A stretch of DNA of 64,000 nt from Mycobacterium sp. 852002-51057_SCH5723018 (GCF_001667035.1 NZ_LZIR01000040.1:62001-126000); one strand, 5' to 3'; counted from the stretch's first letter, positions 54,013 to 62,768 are shown. Notes: a model not told the origin generated them from the sequence alone. Translations and numbers: made by a program.

Positions 54013-54855
54013 GTGCCCGAAAACGCAAGCGAGCCAGCCGACCCCGATCTGCTGATCGACTTGCACGATGTGTCGCTGCGGCGCGGCGACCGCATCCTGG
54101 TCGGGCCGCTGGATTGGGCGGTGGAACTCGACGAGCGGTGGGTGATCATCGGACCCAACGGCGCCGGCAAGACGTCACTGCTGCGCATCGCCGCGGCGGC
54201 CGAGCACCCCTCGACGGGCGTCGCGTTCGTGCTCGGCGAGCGGCTGGGCCGGGTCGACGTTTCGGAGTTGCGCTCGCGGATCGGGCTGAGCTCGTCGGCG
54301 CTGGCGCAGCGGGTGCCCGGCGACGAGCTGGTGCGCGACCTGGTCGTGTCGGCCGGCTACGCGGTGCTGGGTCGGTGGCGGGAGCGCTACGACGACGTCG
54401 ACTACCGCCGCGCGATCGACATGCTGGAAAGCCTCGGCGCCGAGCACCTCGCCGACCGCACCTACGGGACGCTGTCGGAAGGGGAGCGCAAGCGGGTGCT
54501 GATCGCCCGCGCGTTGATGACCGACCCGGAGCTGCTGCTGCTCGACGAACCCGCCGCCGGCCTGGACCTGGGCGGCCGGGAGGAGTTGGTGGCCCGGCTG
54601 GCCGACCTGGCCGCCGACCCCGATGCGCCCGCGCTGGTGCTGGTCACCCACCACGTCGAGGAGGTGCCGCCCGGCTTCAGCCACTGCATGCTGCTGTCGG
54701 AGGGCCGGGTGGTCGCCGCGGGTCTGCTGCCGGACGTGCTGACCGCGGAGAACCTGTCCACCACGTTCGGTCAGCGGATCGCCCTCGACGTCGCCGACGG
54801 GCGCTATTTCGCCCGCCGGATCCGCACCCGCGCCGCCCACAGGAGGCTTTCGTGA
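54013..54855 (+). CDS. ABC transporter ATP-binding protein
   Basis: 280 residues, Rv3041c-like. Walker A GPNGAGKTSLLRI, Q-loop in SRIGLSSSALAQR, signature LSEGERKRVLIARALM, Walker B ELLLLDEPAAGLDL and the switch His in LVTHHVEEVPPG. The sequence resembles the ModF/YheS-like single-ATPase group (LHDVSLRRGDRILVGPLDWAVELDERWVIIGPNG). No permease gene is adjacent, so its partner is unknown. GTG start; its stop overlaps the NUDIX start (GTGA). First gene of a tightly packed plus-strand series. Confidence 0.9.
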   Translation: MPENASEPADPDLLIDLHDVSLRRGDRILVGPLDWAVELDERWVIIGPNGAGKTSLLRIAAAAEHPSTGVAFVLGERLGRVDVSELRSRIGLSSSALAQRVPGDELVRDLVVSAGYAVLGRWRERYDDVDYRRAIDMLESLGAEHLADRTYGTLSEGERKRVLIARALMTDPELLLLDEPAAGLDLGGREELVARLADLAADPDAPALVLVTHHVEEVPPGFSHCMLLSEGRVVAAGLLPDVLTAENLSTTFGQRIALDVADGRYFARRIRTRAAHRRLS

Positions 54856-55673
54856 CGTCACCGCAGGAGCAGCCGCCCCTCGTTCCCCGCCCGGCCGCGA
54901 CGGTAATGCTGATCCGCGACGCCGGGGATGGGCTGGCCGTCTTCCTGATGCGGCGGCACTCGCGGATGGAGTTCGCCGCGGGAACGATGGTCTTTCCCGG
55001 CGGCGGCGTCGACGACCGCGACCGCAACGCCGAGATCGCGTGGGCCGGGCCGCCGCCGTCCTGGTGGGCGCAGCGGTTCGGCATCGAAGCCGACCTGGCC
55101 GAGGCGCTGGTGTGCGCAGCGGCCCGCGAGACGTTCGAGGAGTCGGGGGTATTGTTCGCGGGCCCGGCCGACGACTCGGACGGCATCGTGGGCGACGCCT
55201 CGGTGTACCGCGACGCCCGCCGCGAGCTCGCCTCCGGCACCCTGTCCTTCGCCGACTTCCTGCGCCGCGAAAACCTGGTGCTGCGATCCGACCTGCTGCG
55301 GCCGTGGGCCAATTGGGTCACCCCTGAGGCCGAGCGCACCCGCCGGTACGACACCTATTTCTTTGTGGGAGCCCTGCCCGAGGGGCAGCGGGCCGACGGG
55401 GAGAACACCGAGTCCGACCGCGCCGGCTGGACGACGCCGCAGGCGGCCATCGACGACTTTGCCGCCGGACGCACCTTCCTGCTGCCGCCGACCTGGACGC
55501 AGCTCGATTCCCTGGCCGGCCACAGCGTCGCCGAGGTGCTGGCCGTCGAGCGCCAGATCGTCACCGTGCAGCCGCACGTCGAGATCCAGGGCGACAACTG
55601 GGTGTTCGAGTTCTTCGATTCCGACCGCTACCACAGCGCGCGAAAGGCGGGCGGGATGGGGTGGCGGCATTGA
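54852..55673 (+). CDS. NUDIX hydrolase
   Basis: 273 residues, Rv3040c-like. [43 protein letters not shown] starts the domain; the catalytic helix is [14 protein letters not shown], giving the REXXEEXG part of the Nudix box. About 35 residues separate the GG of the box from the helix, as in NUDT19-like CoA-diphosphatase relatives. Substrate may be an acyl-CoA or nucleotide derivative. GTG 54852, with AGGAGG at 54841-54846, overlaps the ABC gene by 4 bp; it overlaps echA17 by 13 bp at most. Confidence 0.87.
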   Translation: MTSPQEQPPLVPRPAATVMLIRDAGDGLAVFLMRRHSRMEFAAGTMVFPGGGVDDRDRNAEIAWAGPPPSWWAQRFGIEADLAEALVCAAARETFEESGVLFAGPADDSDGIVGDASVYRDARRELASGTLSFADFLRRENLVLRSDLLRPWANWVTPEAERTRRYDTYFFVGALPEGQRADGENTESDRAGWTTPQAAIDDFAAGRTFLLPPTWTQLDSLAGHSVAEVLAVERQIVTVQPHVEIQGDNWVFEFFDSDRYHSARKAGGMGWRH

Positions 55674-56353
55674 GGGAGTTCGTCAGCGTAGTGGTCAGCG
55701 ACGGCTCGCAAGACGCCGGCCTGGCCATGCTGCTGTTATCGCGGCCGCCGACCAACGCGATGAGCCGGCAGGTCTACCGCGAGATCGCGGACGCGGCAGC
55801 GGAGCTGGCGCGGCGCGACGACGTCGCCGCGGTGATCCTGTTCGGCGGCCACGAGATCTTTTCCGCCGGCGACGACATGCCCGAGCTGCGGACGCTGACC
55901 GCCCCGGAGGCCGACGTCGCGGCCCGGGTGCGCCGCGAGGCCGTCGACGCCGTCGCGGCGATCCCGAAGCCGACCGTGGCCGCGATCACCGGCTACGCGT
56001 TGGGCGCCGGCCTCACCCTGGCGCTGGCCGCCGACTGGCGGGTCAGCGGTGACAACGTCAAGTTCGGGGCGACCGAGATCCTCGCCGGCATGGTCCCCGG
56101 CGGCGGCGGAATGGCCCGCCTGAGCCGGGTGGCCGGGCCGAGCAAGGCCAAGGAACTGGTGTTCAGCGGCCGCTTCTGCGACGCCGAGGAGGCCCTGGCG
56201 CTGGGCCTGATCGACGACATGGTCGCCCCCGACGACGTGTATGACGCCGCCGCGGTGTGGGCGCGCCGCTTCCTCGACGGCCCGCGGCACGCGCTGGCCG
56301 CGGCCAAGGCCGGCATCAACGCCGTCTTCGACCCGGAACCGGGCGGCCGTTAG
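55661..56353 (+). CDS. echA17: Enoyl-CoA hydratase EchA17, C-terminally shortened
   Basis: Crotonase-family protein of 230 residues. [22 protein letters not shown]; first oxyanion loop [16 protein letters not shown]; second [34 protein letters not shown]; then [50 protein letters not shown]. The M. tuberculosis protein (254) continues after AAAKAGI with about 20 residues of the C-terminal helix before ending GGR; here it goes from [12 protein letters not shown] straight to GGR, as if that part had been deleted. GTG 55661 or TTG 55670 (TTGA overlap) start. Activity may be altered. Confidence 0.87.
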   Translation: MAALREFVSVVVSDGSQDAGLAMLLLSRPPTNAMSRQVYREIADAAAELARRDDVAAVILFGGHEIFSAGDDMPELRTLTAPEADVAARVRREAVDAVAAIPKPTVAAITGYALGAGLTLALAADWRVSGDNVKFGATEILAGMVPGGGGMARLSRVAGPSKAKELVFSGRFCDAEEALALGLIDDMVAPDDVYDAAAVWARRFLDGPRHALAAAKAGINAVFDPEPGGR

Positions 56354-56363
56354 GCTGCCCTGC

Positions 56364-57338
56364 ATGACGACGAGTTCGACCGACGCCGCGCCCAAAGCCC
56401 ACGCCACCGCCGAGCAGGTGGAGGCAGCGCGGCACGACACCAAGCTCGCCCAGGTGCTCTACCACGACTGGGAGGCCGAGACCTACGACGAGAAGTGGTC
56501 GATCTCCTACGACCAGCGCTGCGTCGAGTACGCCCGGGGCCGGTTCGACGCCATCGTGCCCGGCGAGGTGATTCGGGAACTGCCCTACGATCGGGCCCTC
56601 GAATTAGGCTGTGGCACAGGATTTTTCCTGCTCAACCTGATCCAGTCCGGGGTTGCCCGGCGCGGGTCGGTCACCGACCTGTCGCCCGGTATGGTCAAGG
56701 TCGCCACCCGCAACGGACAATCGCTGGGCCTGGACATCGACGGCCGGGTCGCCGACGCCGAGGGCATCCCGTACGACGACAACACCTTCGACTTGGTGGT
56801 CGGGCACGCCGTGCTGCATCACATTCCCGACGTGGAGCTGTCACTGCGCGAGGTGATACGCGTGCTGCGCCCGGGCGGCCGGTTCGTGTTCGCCGGCGAG
56901 CCGACCAGCGCCGGGGACACTTACGCCCGCCAGTTGTCCACCCTGACGTGGCGGGTCGCCACCAACGTCACCAAGCTGCCGGGTCTGCGGAGCTGGCGGC
57001 GGCCGCAGGGCGAGCTCGACGAGTCGTCGCGCGTCGCGGCCCTGGAGGCCATCGTCGATCTGCACACCTTCACTCCGGCGGACCTGGAGCGGATGGCGAC
57101 CAACGCCGGCGCGATCGAGGTCCGGACCGCCAGCGAAGAGTTCACCGCCGCCATGTTCGGCTGGCCCGTCCGCACGTTCGAGGCCTCGGTGCCGCCCGGG
57201 CGGCTGGGCTGGGGCTGGGCGAGGTTCGCCTTCAACGGCTGGAAGGCCCTGAGCTGGGTGGACGCCAACGTGTGGCGGCACGTGGCGCCGAAGGGCTGGT
57301 TCTACAACGTGATGGTCACCGGGGTCAAACCCTCCTGA
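56364..57338 (+). CDS. SAM-dependent methyltransferase (Rv3038c-like)
   Basis: 324 residues. Class I fold: motif I ALELGCGTGFFLLNLIQSGVA, acidic loop VTDLSPGMVKVATRNGQSLGL, motif II DAEGIPYDDNTFDLVVGHAVLHHIPDVELSLREVIRVLRPGGRFVFAGEP. The C-terminal part (WPVRTFEASVPPGRLGWGWARFAFNGWKALSWVDANVWRHV) is aromatic and could bind a lipid or sugar. ATG at 56364, 10 bp after echA17. The locus around Rv3030-Rv3038c has been linked to polymethylated glucose polysaccharide synthesis, which would suit, but the acceptor is not shown by sequence. Confidence 0.88.
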   Translation: MTTSSTDAAPKAHATAEQVEAARHDTKLAQVLYHDWEAETYDEKWSISYDQRCVEYARGRFDAIVPGEVIRELPYDRALELGCGTGFFLLNLIQSGVARRGSVTDLSPGMVKVATRNGQSLGLDIDGRVADAEGIPYDDNTFDLVVGHAVLHHIPDVELSLREVIRVLRPGGRFVFAGEPTSAGDTYARQLSTLTWRVATNVTKLPGLRSWRRPQGELDESSRVAALEAIVDLHTFTPADLERMATNAGAIEVRTASEEFTAAMFGWPVRTFEASVPPGRLGWGWARFAFNGWKALSWVDANVWRHVAPKGWFYNVMVTGVKPS

Positions 57339-58549
57339 AGCCCGGTTCCGGTGGGCCGCGCTTCGGCATCGACGACGTTCGCTACCTGCGGTCCGAGGCG
57401 GGCGCCGCGGCGCTTGCCGCGGTGGCAGCGCTGGAGTTGACCGACGCGACCCGGATCGCCGACATCGCGGCGGTGCGCGACCGATTCGGCGAACGGGCAC
57501 CGGTGCTGGTGGAGACGACGCTGCTGCGCCGGCGCGCCGAGACGAAGCTGCGCCAGTTGGGTGACGTGTCGAGCTGGCTGTTCACCGACGAGGCGCTGCA
57601 GCAGGCCACCGCGGCGCCGGTGGCGCTGCACCGGGCGCGCCGGCTGGCCGCTGGGCCGGGCGGACCCGACGTCACCGTGCACGATGCCACCTGCTCGATC
57701 GGCACCGAACTGGCCGCGCTGCGAGCCTTGGGCGTGCTGGCGCTGGGCAGCGACATCGACCCGGTGCGGCTGGCGATGGCACGCCACAACCTTCCGGAGG
57801 GCACCGCCCTGTGCCGCGCTGACGCGCTGCACCCGGTCACCCGCGACGCGGTGGTGCTCGTCGACCCCGCCCGCCGCAGCGACGGCCGGCGGCGCCTGCG
57901 CCTCGAGGATCACCGACCCGGGCTCGGCCAGTTGATCGACGCCTACCGCGGCCGCGACCTCGTTGTAAAGTGCGCCCCGGGAATCGATTTCGAACAAATC
58001 AGGCGGCTCGGTTTCGACGGCGAAATCGAGCTCACGTCGTATCGCGGCTCGGTTAGGGAAGCGTGCCTGTGGTCGGCCGGGCTGGCGCGTCCGGGCGTCG
58101 GCCGGCGGGCGAGCGTGCTGGATCGCGGCGAAGAGATCACCGATGCCGAGCCCGACGACTGCCCGGTGCGGCCGGCCGGGCGATGGATCGTCGACCCCGA
58201 CGGCGCCGTGGTCCGGGCCGGCCTGGTGCGCCACTACGGCGCGCGGCACGGGCTGTGGCAGCTCGATCCCGACATCGCCTACCTGTCCGGGGATCGGCTG
58301 CCGGCGGGGGTGCGGGGCTTCGAGGTGCTCGAGGAGGCGGCGTTCGACGAGCGCCGGCTGCGCCGGGCCCTGGCGGCGCTGGACTGCGGGGCGCTGGAGA
58401 TCCTGGTCCGTGGTGTCCGTGTCGACCCCGACGCGCTGCGGCGACGGCTGCGGCCGCGCGGCGGCCGGGCGCTCTCGGTGGTCATCGCCCGCATCGGCTC
58501 CGGGCCCGCCGGCCGTCCGACGGCCTTCGTGTGCCGTCCCTCCCGATAG
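57272..58549 (+). CDS. THUMP-like class I methyltransferase (Rv3037c-like)
   Basis: Conserved from FGIDDVRYLRSEAGAAALAA (57362) to the stop, about 395 residues. Features: ERAPVLVETTLLRRRAETKLRQLGDVSSWLFTDEALQQAT; cofactor region VHDATCSIGTELAALRALGVLALGSDIDPVRLAMARHNL; catalytic-type loop VVLVDPARRSDGRRRLRLEDH; C-terminal THUMP-like domain ending LSVVIARIGSGPAGRPTAFVC. The nearest upstream start in frame is GTG 57272, inside the preceding methyltransferase gene; a CTG at 57335 or a later GTG in AAVAAL are alternatives, so the N-terminus is uncertain. Presumably an RNA or polysaccharide methyltransferase. Confidence 0.82.
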   Translation: MAARGAEGLVLQRDGHRGQTLLKPGSGGPRFGIDDVRYLRSEAGAAALAAVAALELTDATRIADIAAVRDRFGERAPVLVETTLLRRRAETKLRQLGDVSSWLFTDEALQQATAAPVALHRARRLAAGPGGPDVTVHDATCSIGTELAALRALGVLALGSDIDPVRLAMARHNLPEGTALCRADALHPVTRDAVVLVDPARRSDGRRRLRLEDHRPGLGQLIDAYRGRDLVVKCAPGIDFEQIRRLGFDGEIELTSYRGSVREACLWSAGLARPGVGRRASVLDRGEEITDAEPDDCPVRPAGRWIVDPDGAVVRAGLVRHYGARHGLWQLDPDIAYLSGDRLPAGVRGFEVLEEAAFDERRLRRALAALDCGALEILVRGVRVDPDALRRRLRPRGGRALSVVIARIGSGPAGRPTAFVCRPSR

Positions 58550-58619
58550 CGCGCGGGTACGCTGGTCGCCGTCACTCTTGTAGGCGCGCAACCCTTTCAG
58601 TCGGCGAGGACGATTCCAC

Positions 58620-59303
58620 ATGCGTTATCTGATCGCGGCGGCGGTGCTGGTCGCTGCGGTCGTGCCGGGCTGGCCGGCGGCCGCGGCCCCGCCGTCGTGT
58701 GCCGAGTTGGGCGGCGCCGTCGAGGCCGGGCAGTTGTGTCACGTGCAGACCACCGCCACGACCTACACGCTCAACTTGACTTTTCCCGCCGACTATCCCG
58801 ACGAACAGGCGCTGACCGACTACATCACGCAGAACCGCGACGGGTTCGTCAACGTCGCGCAGAGTTCCGGGACGCGCGACCAGCTCTACCAGATGGTCGC
58901 CACCACCGAGCAGCACACCGCGGGCCAGCCGCCCCACGACACCCGCAGCGTGGTGCTGAAGTTCTTCCAGGACCTGGGCGGTGCCCACCCGTCCACCTGG
59001 TACAAGGCGTTCAACTACAACCTCGGGGCCAAGCAGCCGATCACGTTCGACAATCTCTTCGCGCCCGGCATCACGCCGCTGGACAGCATCTTCCCGATCG
59101 TCCAGCATGACCTGGAGCGCCAAAACCCCTTGGGCGTGGCGATACTGCCGTCGACGGGGCATGACCCGTCGCACTACCAGAACTTCGTCATCACCGACGA
59201 CCAGCTGATCTTCTACTTCGCCCCGGGCGAGATACTGCCCGCGCTCGCCGGTCCGGTCCAGGCTCAGGTGCCGCGCAACGCCATTCCGCCGCTGGCGATC
59301 TAG
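58620..59303 (+). CDS. Secreted protein, TB22.2-like (DUF3298)
   Basis: 227 residues. Signal peptide MRYLIAAAVLVAAVVPGWPAAAA, then two cysteines (PPSCAELGG, GQLCHVQT). The remainder is the RsiV/DUF3298-type alpha/beta domain: YTLNLTFPADYPDEQALTDYITQNRDGFVNVAQSS, SVVLKFFQDLGGAHPSTWYKAFNYNLGAKQPITFDNLF, FVITDDQLIFYFAPGEILPALAG, where the terminal part is the recognisable DUF3298 strand pair. Counterpart of Rv3036c (TB22.2), found in culture filtrate. Function unknown. Confidence 0.9.
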   Translation: MRYLIAAAVLVAAVVPGWPAAAAPPSCAELGGAVEAGQLCHVQTTATTYTLNLTFPADYPDEQALTDYITQNRDGFVNVAQSSGTRDQLYQMVATTEQHTAGQPPHDTRSVVLKFFQDLGGAHPSTWYKAFNYNLGAKQPITFDNLFAPGITPLDSIFPIVQHDLERQNPLGVAILPSTGHDPSHYQNFVITDDQLIFYFAPGEILPALAGPVQAQVPRNAIPPLAI

Positions 59304-59314
59304 GGCCTCGTGGC

Positions 59315-59340
59315 GTAGCCGGGCGCAGCGGGTCGCCACC
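59315..59340. repeat. Partial interspersed repeat after the TB22.2-like gene
   Basis: GTAGCCGGGCGCAGCGGGTC then GCCACC: the right half of the element at 53898. It is between the convergent genes. Confidence 0.5.
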
Positions 59341-59348
59341 ATCTCGGA

Positions 59349-59687
59349 CTAAACGGGGCCGGCCAGCGACTCCATCGCCGCCGCGCCGATCGCCAGCCCG
59401 ACCTGCGCCAGGCAGCCGACGATCGGGGCGACGAAGGCGAGCTTGCGCCGTATCAGGAGATACACGGCGACGCCGACGTCGGCGACCAGGACGACGGCGC
59501 CGCCCCACACGCCCAACCGCATCGCCCGGTCGATCCACACCGGGTCGCCGCACTTGACCGAACCGCACGGGTCGGTGCCCATGACCAGCAGGCCCAGCAG
59601 CGCGACCGTCGCGCCGAACAAAAAGCCGTGCACGATCAGCAGGACGATGGTCGCGGCGATGCCGGCCGGCCGGCTGCGGTTACTCAT
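59349..59687 (-). CDS. Small membrane protein, unknown
   Basis: 112 residues with three predicted membrane helices: IAATIVLLIVHGFLFGATVALLGLLVMG, GVWGGAVVLVADVGVAVYLLI and FVAPIVGCLAQVGLAIGAAAME. Between helices 1 and 2 is DPCGSVKCGDPVW with two cysteines on the outside, probably a disulphide. It starts 6 bp downstream of the PQQ-propeller lipoprotein gene, so the two are surely co-transcribed and may act together at the envelope. No family recognised. Confidence 0.8.
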   Translation of the reverse strand: MSNRSRPAGIAATIVLLIVHGFLFGATVALLGLLVMGTDPCGSVKCGDPVWIDRAMRLGVWGGAVVLVADVGVAVYLLIRRKLAFVAPIVGCLAQVGLAIGAAAMESLAGPV

Positions 59688-59693
59688 CGATGT

Positions 59694-61028
59694 CTAGGCC
59701 GGCGCCAAGCCGTAGACCTGGCCGTCGCTGGTGGCGGCCACCACCCGGCGGTCCGCGCCGACCGACACCCCGACGGGATAGCCGGTGGCCGCGGGCAGCG
59801 GATAGCTGCCCAGGGTGTGACCGTTGGACGGGTCGAAGACGAGCACCGACATCCCGGGCGCGCCGTCGGCCGGCGGGCCGCCGGCCACCGTATAGCCGAC
59901 GCCTCCGCCGGTCAGGCTCGACGACGACAGCGGGGTGACGTCGTCGCGTCGCCAGACCGGATCGGCGTGGTCGCCGGCGTCCTTGAACGCCAGCAGCCGA
60001 GTGCCGGGGCCGCCGCCCGAGACGATCAGCCCCTGCGGGGTGACCGCGGGCGGCGTCTGCGCCAGAAAGCCCAGCGGTACCGACCATTTCGCCTTCCCGT
60101 CGGCGGCCTTCAGCGCCCACAGCCGCTGGTCGCGGCCGTTGACGTAAACAGTCGACCCGTCGGCGGACAACACCGGACTGGCAATGACGCCGGCGCCGAC
60201 GGCGTCGCTGGTCCATTCGCGGGATAGCAGGGGGGTCTGCCCGGGGTGGTATTTCAGCCCGATCAGCCCGGCGGCGGGGGCGCCCGGCTGCCAGAGGCCC
60301 ACCACCGCCATCCCGGTGGTCGCGGAGAAGGCCGGCGACGCCGCGACCGGGCAGCCCGGCCGGGCGGGCGCGCAATCGGCCAGCCCGCGTGTCGCATCGG
60401 TGGGGTCGACGCCCTCCACCAGGTCCATCGGGCTGCCGACCACCTCGCCGCGGTGGGAGTCGAAAACCAGCACCTGGCCCAGGTGGGTGACGACCAGCAG
60501 CTGGCCCTGCCCGAGGAACCGGGGGGTGGCGGGCATCCCGATCACCGGCTTGCGCCAGCGCGTCCACTGCGTCAGCGGAAACGAGAGGAAGGCCCCCGGT
60601 TGACCGACGTAGAGGTTGTCGAAGCCGTCGAACAGCGGGCCGGCGAACCCGCCGCCCTGGAACAGCCGGACACACCAGCGCTGCCGGCCGTTGTTGTCGT
60701 TCTCCCACTCAAACAGCGAGCATCCGCCCGGCGTCTGCGCGTTGAGCGCGAGATAACCGCGCGAGCTCAGCGCCGGGCCGGCCGCCAAACTGCCCTTGAC
60801 CGAGCGCGTCCACCGCAGCGACAGCTTGGAGGCGCCGCTCGTCGCGGTGTATCCGCTGTTGGCGGCGTCGGCGTATTGCGCGGGCCAGCCCTGCGCGGCC
60901 GACGAGTCGACCCACGAGTCGGTGTTGCCGCATCCGCCGACCCCGATGCCGAGCCCGACGGCGAGCGCGCCCGCCAGCGCCGCCGATGACCAACGCCGAA
61001 GCCCACGCGGGAGATGTCGGGCAAGCAC
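59694..61028 (-). CDS. PQQ-like beta-propeller lipoprotein (Rv3035-like)
   Basis: 444 residues. Signal ALAGALAVGLGIGVGGC with VGGC lipobox, so membrane-anchored outside the cytoplasm. The rest is a seven- or eight-bladed propeller of the BamB/PQQ type; blade motifs are recognisable, e.g. PVLSADGSTVYVNGRDQRLWALKAADGKAKWSVPL and VLVFDPSNGHTLGSYPLP, and the last GQVYGLAPA. PQQ-binding residues are not evident, so it is likely a scaffold. It is longer than the annotated Rv3035 (360). It is divergent from the acyltransferase gene. Confidence 0.87.
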   Translation of the reverse strand: MLARHLPRGLRRWSSAALAGALAVGLGIGVGGCGNTDSWVDSSAAQGWPAQYADAANSGYTATSGASKLSLRWTRSVKGSLAAGPALSSRGYLALNAQTPGGCSLFEWENDNNGRQRWCVRLFQGGGFAGPLFDGFDNLYVGQPGAFLSFPLTQWTRWRKPVIGMPATPRFLGQGQLLVVTHLGQVLVFDSHRGEVVGSPMDLVEGVDPTDATRGLADCAPARPGCPVAASPAFSATTGMAVVGLWQPGAPAAGLIGLKYHPGQTPLLSREWTSDAVGAGVIASPVLSADGSTVYVNGRDQRLWALKAADGKAKWSVPLGFLAQTPPAVTPQGLIVSGGGPGTRLLAFKDAGDHADPVWRRDDVTPLSSSSLTGGGVGYTVAGGPPADGAPGMSVLVFDPSNGHTLGSYPLPAATGYPVGVSVGADRRVVAATSDGQVYGLAPA

Positions 61029-61124
61029 CTCGGGTTTCCAAGTCCTTCCGCGGGGTGGTGGGCACGATCGGCGATCGAGTACAGGTGAGGGTAACCCGTA
61101 GCGCCTCCGTTAGGCTTTTCGGCC

Positions 61125-61862
61125 ATGACGAGCATGTGGGGGGCCCCGCTCCATCGCCGGTGGCGTGGGTCAAACCTGCGGGACCCGCGCCAGGCCAAGT
61201 TCCTCACCCTGGCCTCGCTGAGGTGGGCGCTGGCCAACCGCGCCTACACCCCGTGGTACCTGGTGCGCTACTGGCGGCTGCTGAAGTTCAAGCTGGCCAA
61301 CCCGCACATCATCACCCGGGGAATGGTGTTTCTCGGCAAGGGCGTGGAGATCCACGCGACACCGGAACTGGCGGAGCTGGAGATCGGCCGCTGGGTGCAC
61401 ATCGGGGACAAGAACACCATCCGCGCCCACGAGGGTTCGCTGCGCTTCGGCGACAAGGTGGTGCTCGGCCGCGACAACGTCATCAACTGCTACCTCGACA
61501 TCGAGCTCGGCGATTCGGTGCTGATGGCTGACTGGTGCTACGTCTGCGATTTCGACCACCGCATGGACGACATCAACCTGCCGATCAAGGATCAGGGCAT
61601 CATCAAGTCGCCGGTGCGGATCGGGCCCGACACCTGGGTGGGGGTCAAGGCGACGGTGCTGCGCGGCACGTCCATCGGGCGCGGCTGCGTGCTGGGCTCG
61701 CACGCGGTGGTGCGCGGCGTCGTCCCCGACTATTCGATCGCGGTCGGCGCGCCGGCCAAGGTGGTCAAGAACCGGCAGCTGTCCTGGGAAAGCTCGGCCG
61801 CGCAGCGCGCGGAGCTGGCCGCGGCACTAGCCGACATCGAACGCAAGAAGGCGTCGCACTAG
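61125..61862 (+). CDS. Left-handed beta-helix acyltransferase (Rv3034c-like)
   Basis: 245 residues. Helical N-terminus (LASLRWALANRAYTPWYLVRYWRLLKFKL), then hexapeptide coils from about 65: GKGVEIHATPELAELEIGRWVHIGDKNTIRAHEGSLRFGDKVVLGRDNVINCYLDIELGDSVLMADWCYVCDFDHRMDD (the DFDH histidine is the likely catalytic base), then PVRIGPDTWVGVKATVLRGTSIGRGCVLGSHAVVRGVVPDYSIAVGAPAKVVKNR. This is the LacA/WbbJ fold for acetyl-CoA dependent O-acyl transfer. In M. tuberculosis it lies in the locus tied to methylglucose lipopolysaccharide, which carries acyl groups; that role is inferred. Confidence 0.88.
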   Translation: MTSMWGAPLHRRWRGSNLRDPRQAKFLTLASLRWALANRAYTPWYLVRYWRLLKFKLANPHIITRGMVFLGKGVEIHATPELAELEIGRWVHIGDKNTIRAHEGSLRFGDKVVLGRDNVINCYLDIELGDSVLMADWCYVCDFDHRMDDINLPIKDQGIIKSPVRIGPDTWVGVKATVLRGTSIGRGCVLGSHAVVRGVVPDYSIAVGAPAKVVKNRQLSWESSAAQRAELAAALADIERKKASH

Positions 61863-62020
61863 CGGCTCACCGTTTCGGGCTGGTCGTCGACCTTGAAATC
61901 GAAGTTGACGTCGCCGGCGTCGACGCCGGTGACGGTCACGTTGATGCCGTACTTCTGGGCGCCGTCGGTGAGTTCGCAACGCAGCGTCGCGCCCTGGACG
62001 CCCTTCAGGTATTTGCATGC
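61859..62020 (-). pseudogene. C-terminal remnant of a DUF4333 secreted protein
   Basis: The reverse strand reads CKYLKGVQGATLRCELTDG, then KYGINVTVTGVDAG, then a VNFDFKVDDQPE segment and stop: about 52 residues fitting the second half of a DUF4333 domain with its paired cysteines. Upstream the frame has no start before a stop at 62048, and no signal peptide or first half is found. Its location, convergent with the acyltransferase and overlapping it by 4 bp, is that of Rv3033 (about 182 residues). A 5' deletion is the simplest reading. Confidence 0.65.
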
Positions 62021-62047
62021 CGACCATCTTCGGGATAGGGGAATTCG

Positions 62048-62170
62048 TCAATCCTGCGCGGCGGCGGTGATGTGCGGAGATTGGTGGACGTCATCGCCGG
62101 ACGGGTCGAACATTTCGGCCCGGGTGATCGGCCGGCCTTCGGTCGCGCGAAACCGCAACAGCGACGGCAT
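62048..62170 (-). CDS. Possible 40-residue protein downstream of tspO
   Basis: MPSLLRFRATEGRPITRAEM followed by FDPSGDDVHQSPHITAAAQD and TGA. The ATG lies 11 bp after the tspO stop with AGGG overlapping that stop, so it could be translated with tspO. The place corresponds to that of a small gene between Rv3032 and Rv3033 in M. tuberculosis. Too short to assign; it could also be part of the decayed sequence next to it. Confidence 0.4.
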   Translation of the reverse strand: MPSLLRFRATEGRPITRAEMFDPSGDDVHQSPHITAAAQD

Positions 62171-62181
62171 GATTGGGTGCC

Positions 62182-62661
62182 CTAGCGGTTGCGCCGCCAG
62201 ATATCACTGGCCAGGACCGTCGCGAACGCGCACCACAGCGGATAGGGCGACAGCGCCGCCGCGGCTCGCCGGTCGGCGTCCGCGGCGCGACGCACCAGAT
62301 CGGCACTGCTCGCCGTCAACACCGCGGCGCCGAGCGCGGAGGCACCGAGCTTGTGATACCGGAAGAAGAGCCAACTCCATCCGGCGTTCAACAGCAGGTT
62401 CACGCCCAGCGCCACGGCGTAGCGCTGGGCCCGGTCGGGCCGCCGTGCGGTCCGAAACTGGTCGATGACCACCGCGGACGTGACCGCTATGTCGGCGTAG
62501 AGCAACGTCCACACCACCGGGAATGCGGCGCCGGGCGGCTGGTAGGGCGGCTTGCGGAGCAGCGAGTACCACGCGGGCACGCGCTCCGGGCTGGCGATGC
62601 TTCCCGCGCTGGCGGCCGTCGCGACGGCAAGCGCTGTCACGGTCCATGTCGACCTTCTCAC
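62182..62661 (-). CDS. TspO/MBR family protein
   Basis: 159 residues, five transmembrane helices. Signature RKPPYQPPGAAFPVVWTLLYADIAVTSAVV, then NLLLNAGWSWLFFRYHKLGASALGAAVLTASSADLVRRA and SPYPLWCAFATVLASDIWRRN. TspO proteins bind porphyrins and steroid-like ligands and degrade or transport tetrapyrroles. A MarR gene lies 107 bp upstream on the same strand, and the AT-rich inverted repeat at 62714 is 52 bp before the tspO start, so MarR control is likely. Confidence 0.9.
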   Translation of the reverse strand: MRRSTWTVTALAVATAASAGSIASPERVPAWYSLLRKPPYQPPGAAFPVVWTLLYADIAVTSAVVIDQFRTARRPDRAQRYAVALGVNLLLNAGWSWLFFRYHKLGASALGAAVLTASSADLVRRAADADRRAAAALSPYPLWCAFATVLASDIWRRNR

Positions 62662-62713
62662 GCTGCGCTCCGTTCTTCCAATGGCTTTGGGCTAGGACTA
62701 GCACAATTTCAGT

Positions 62714-62730
62714 TACTTAAACATTAAATA
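62714..62730. promoter_or_regulatory. AT-rich inverted repeat upstream of tspO
   Basis: TACTTAA and TTAAATA around ACA, one mismatch. It sits in a strikingly AT-rich 40-bp stretch between marR and tspO; likely MarR operator or promoter. Confidence 0.5.
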
Positions 62731-62768
62731 GCTTTAGCAATCCAGCTGAAGCGGGACTCCGCTGGGTA

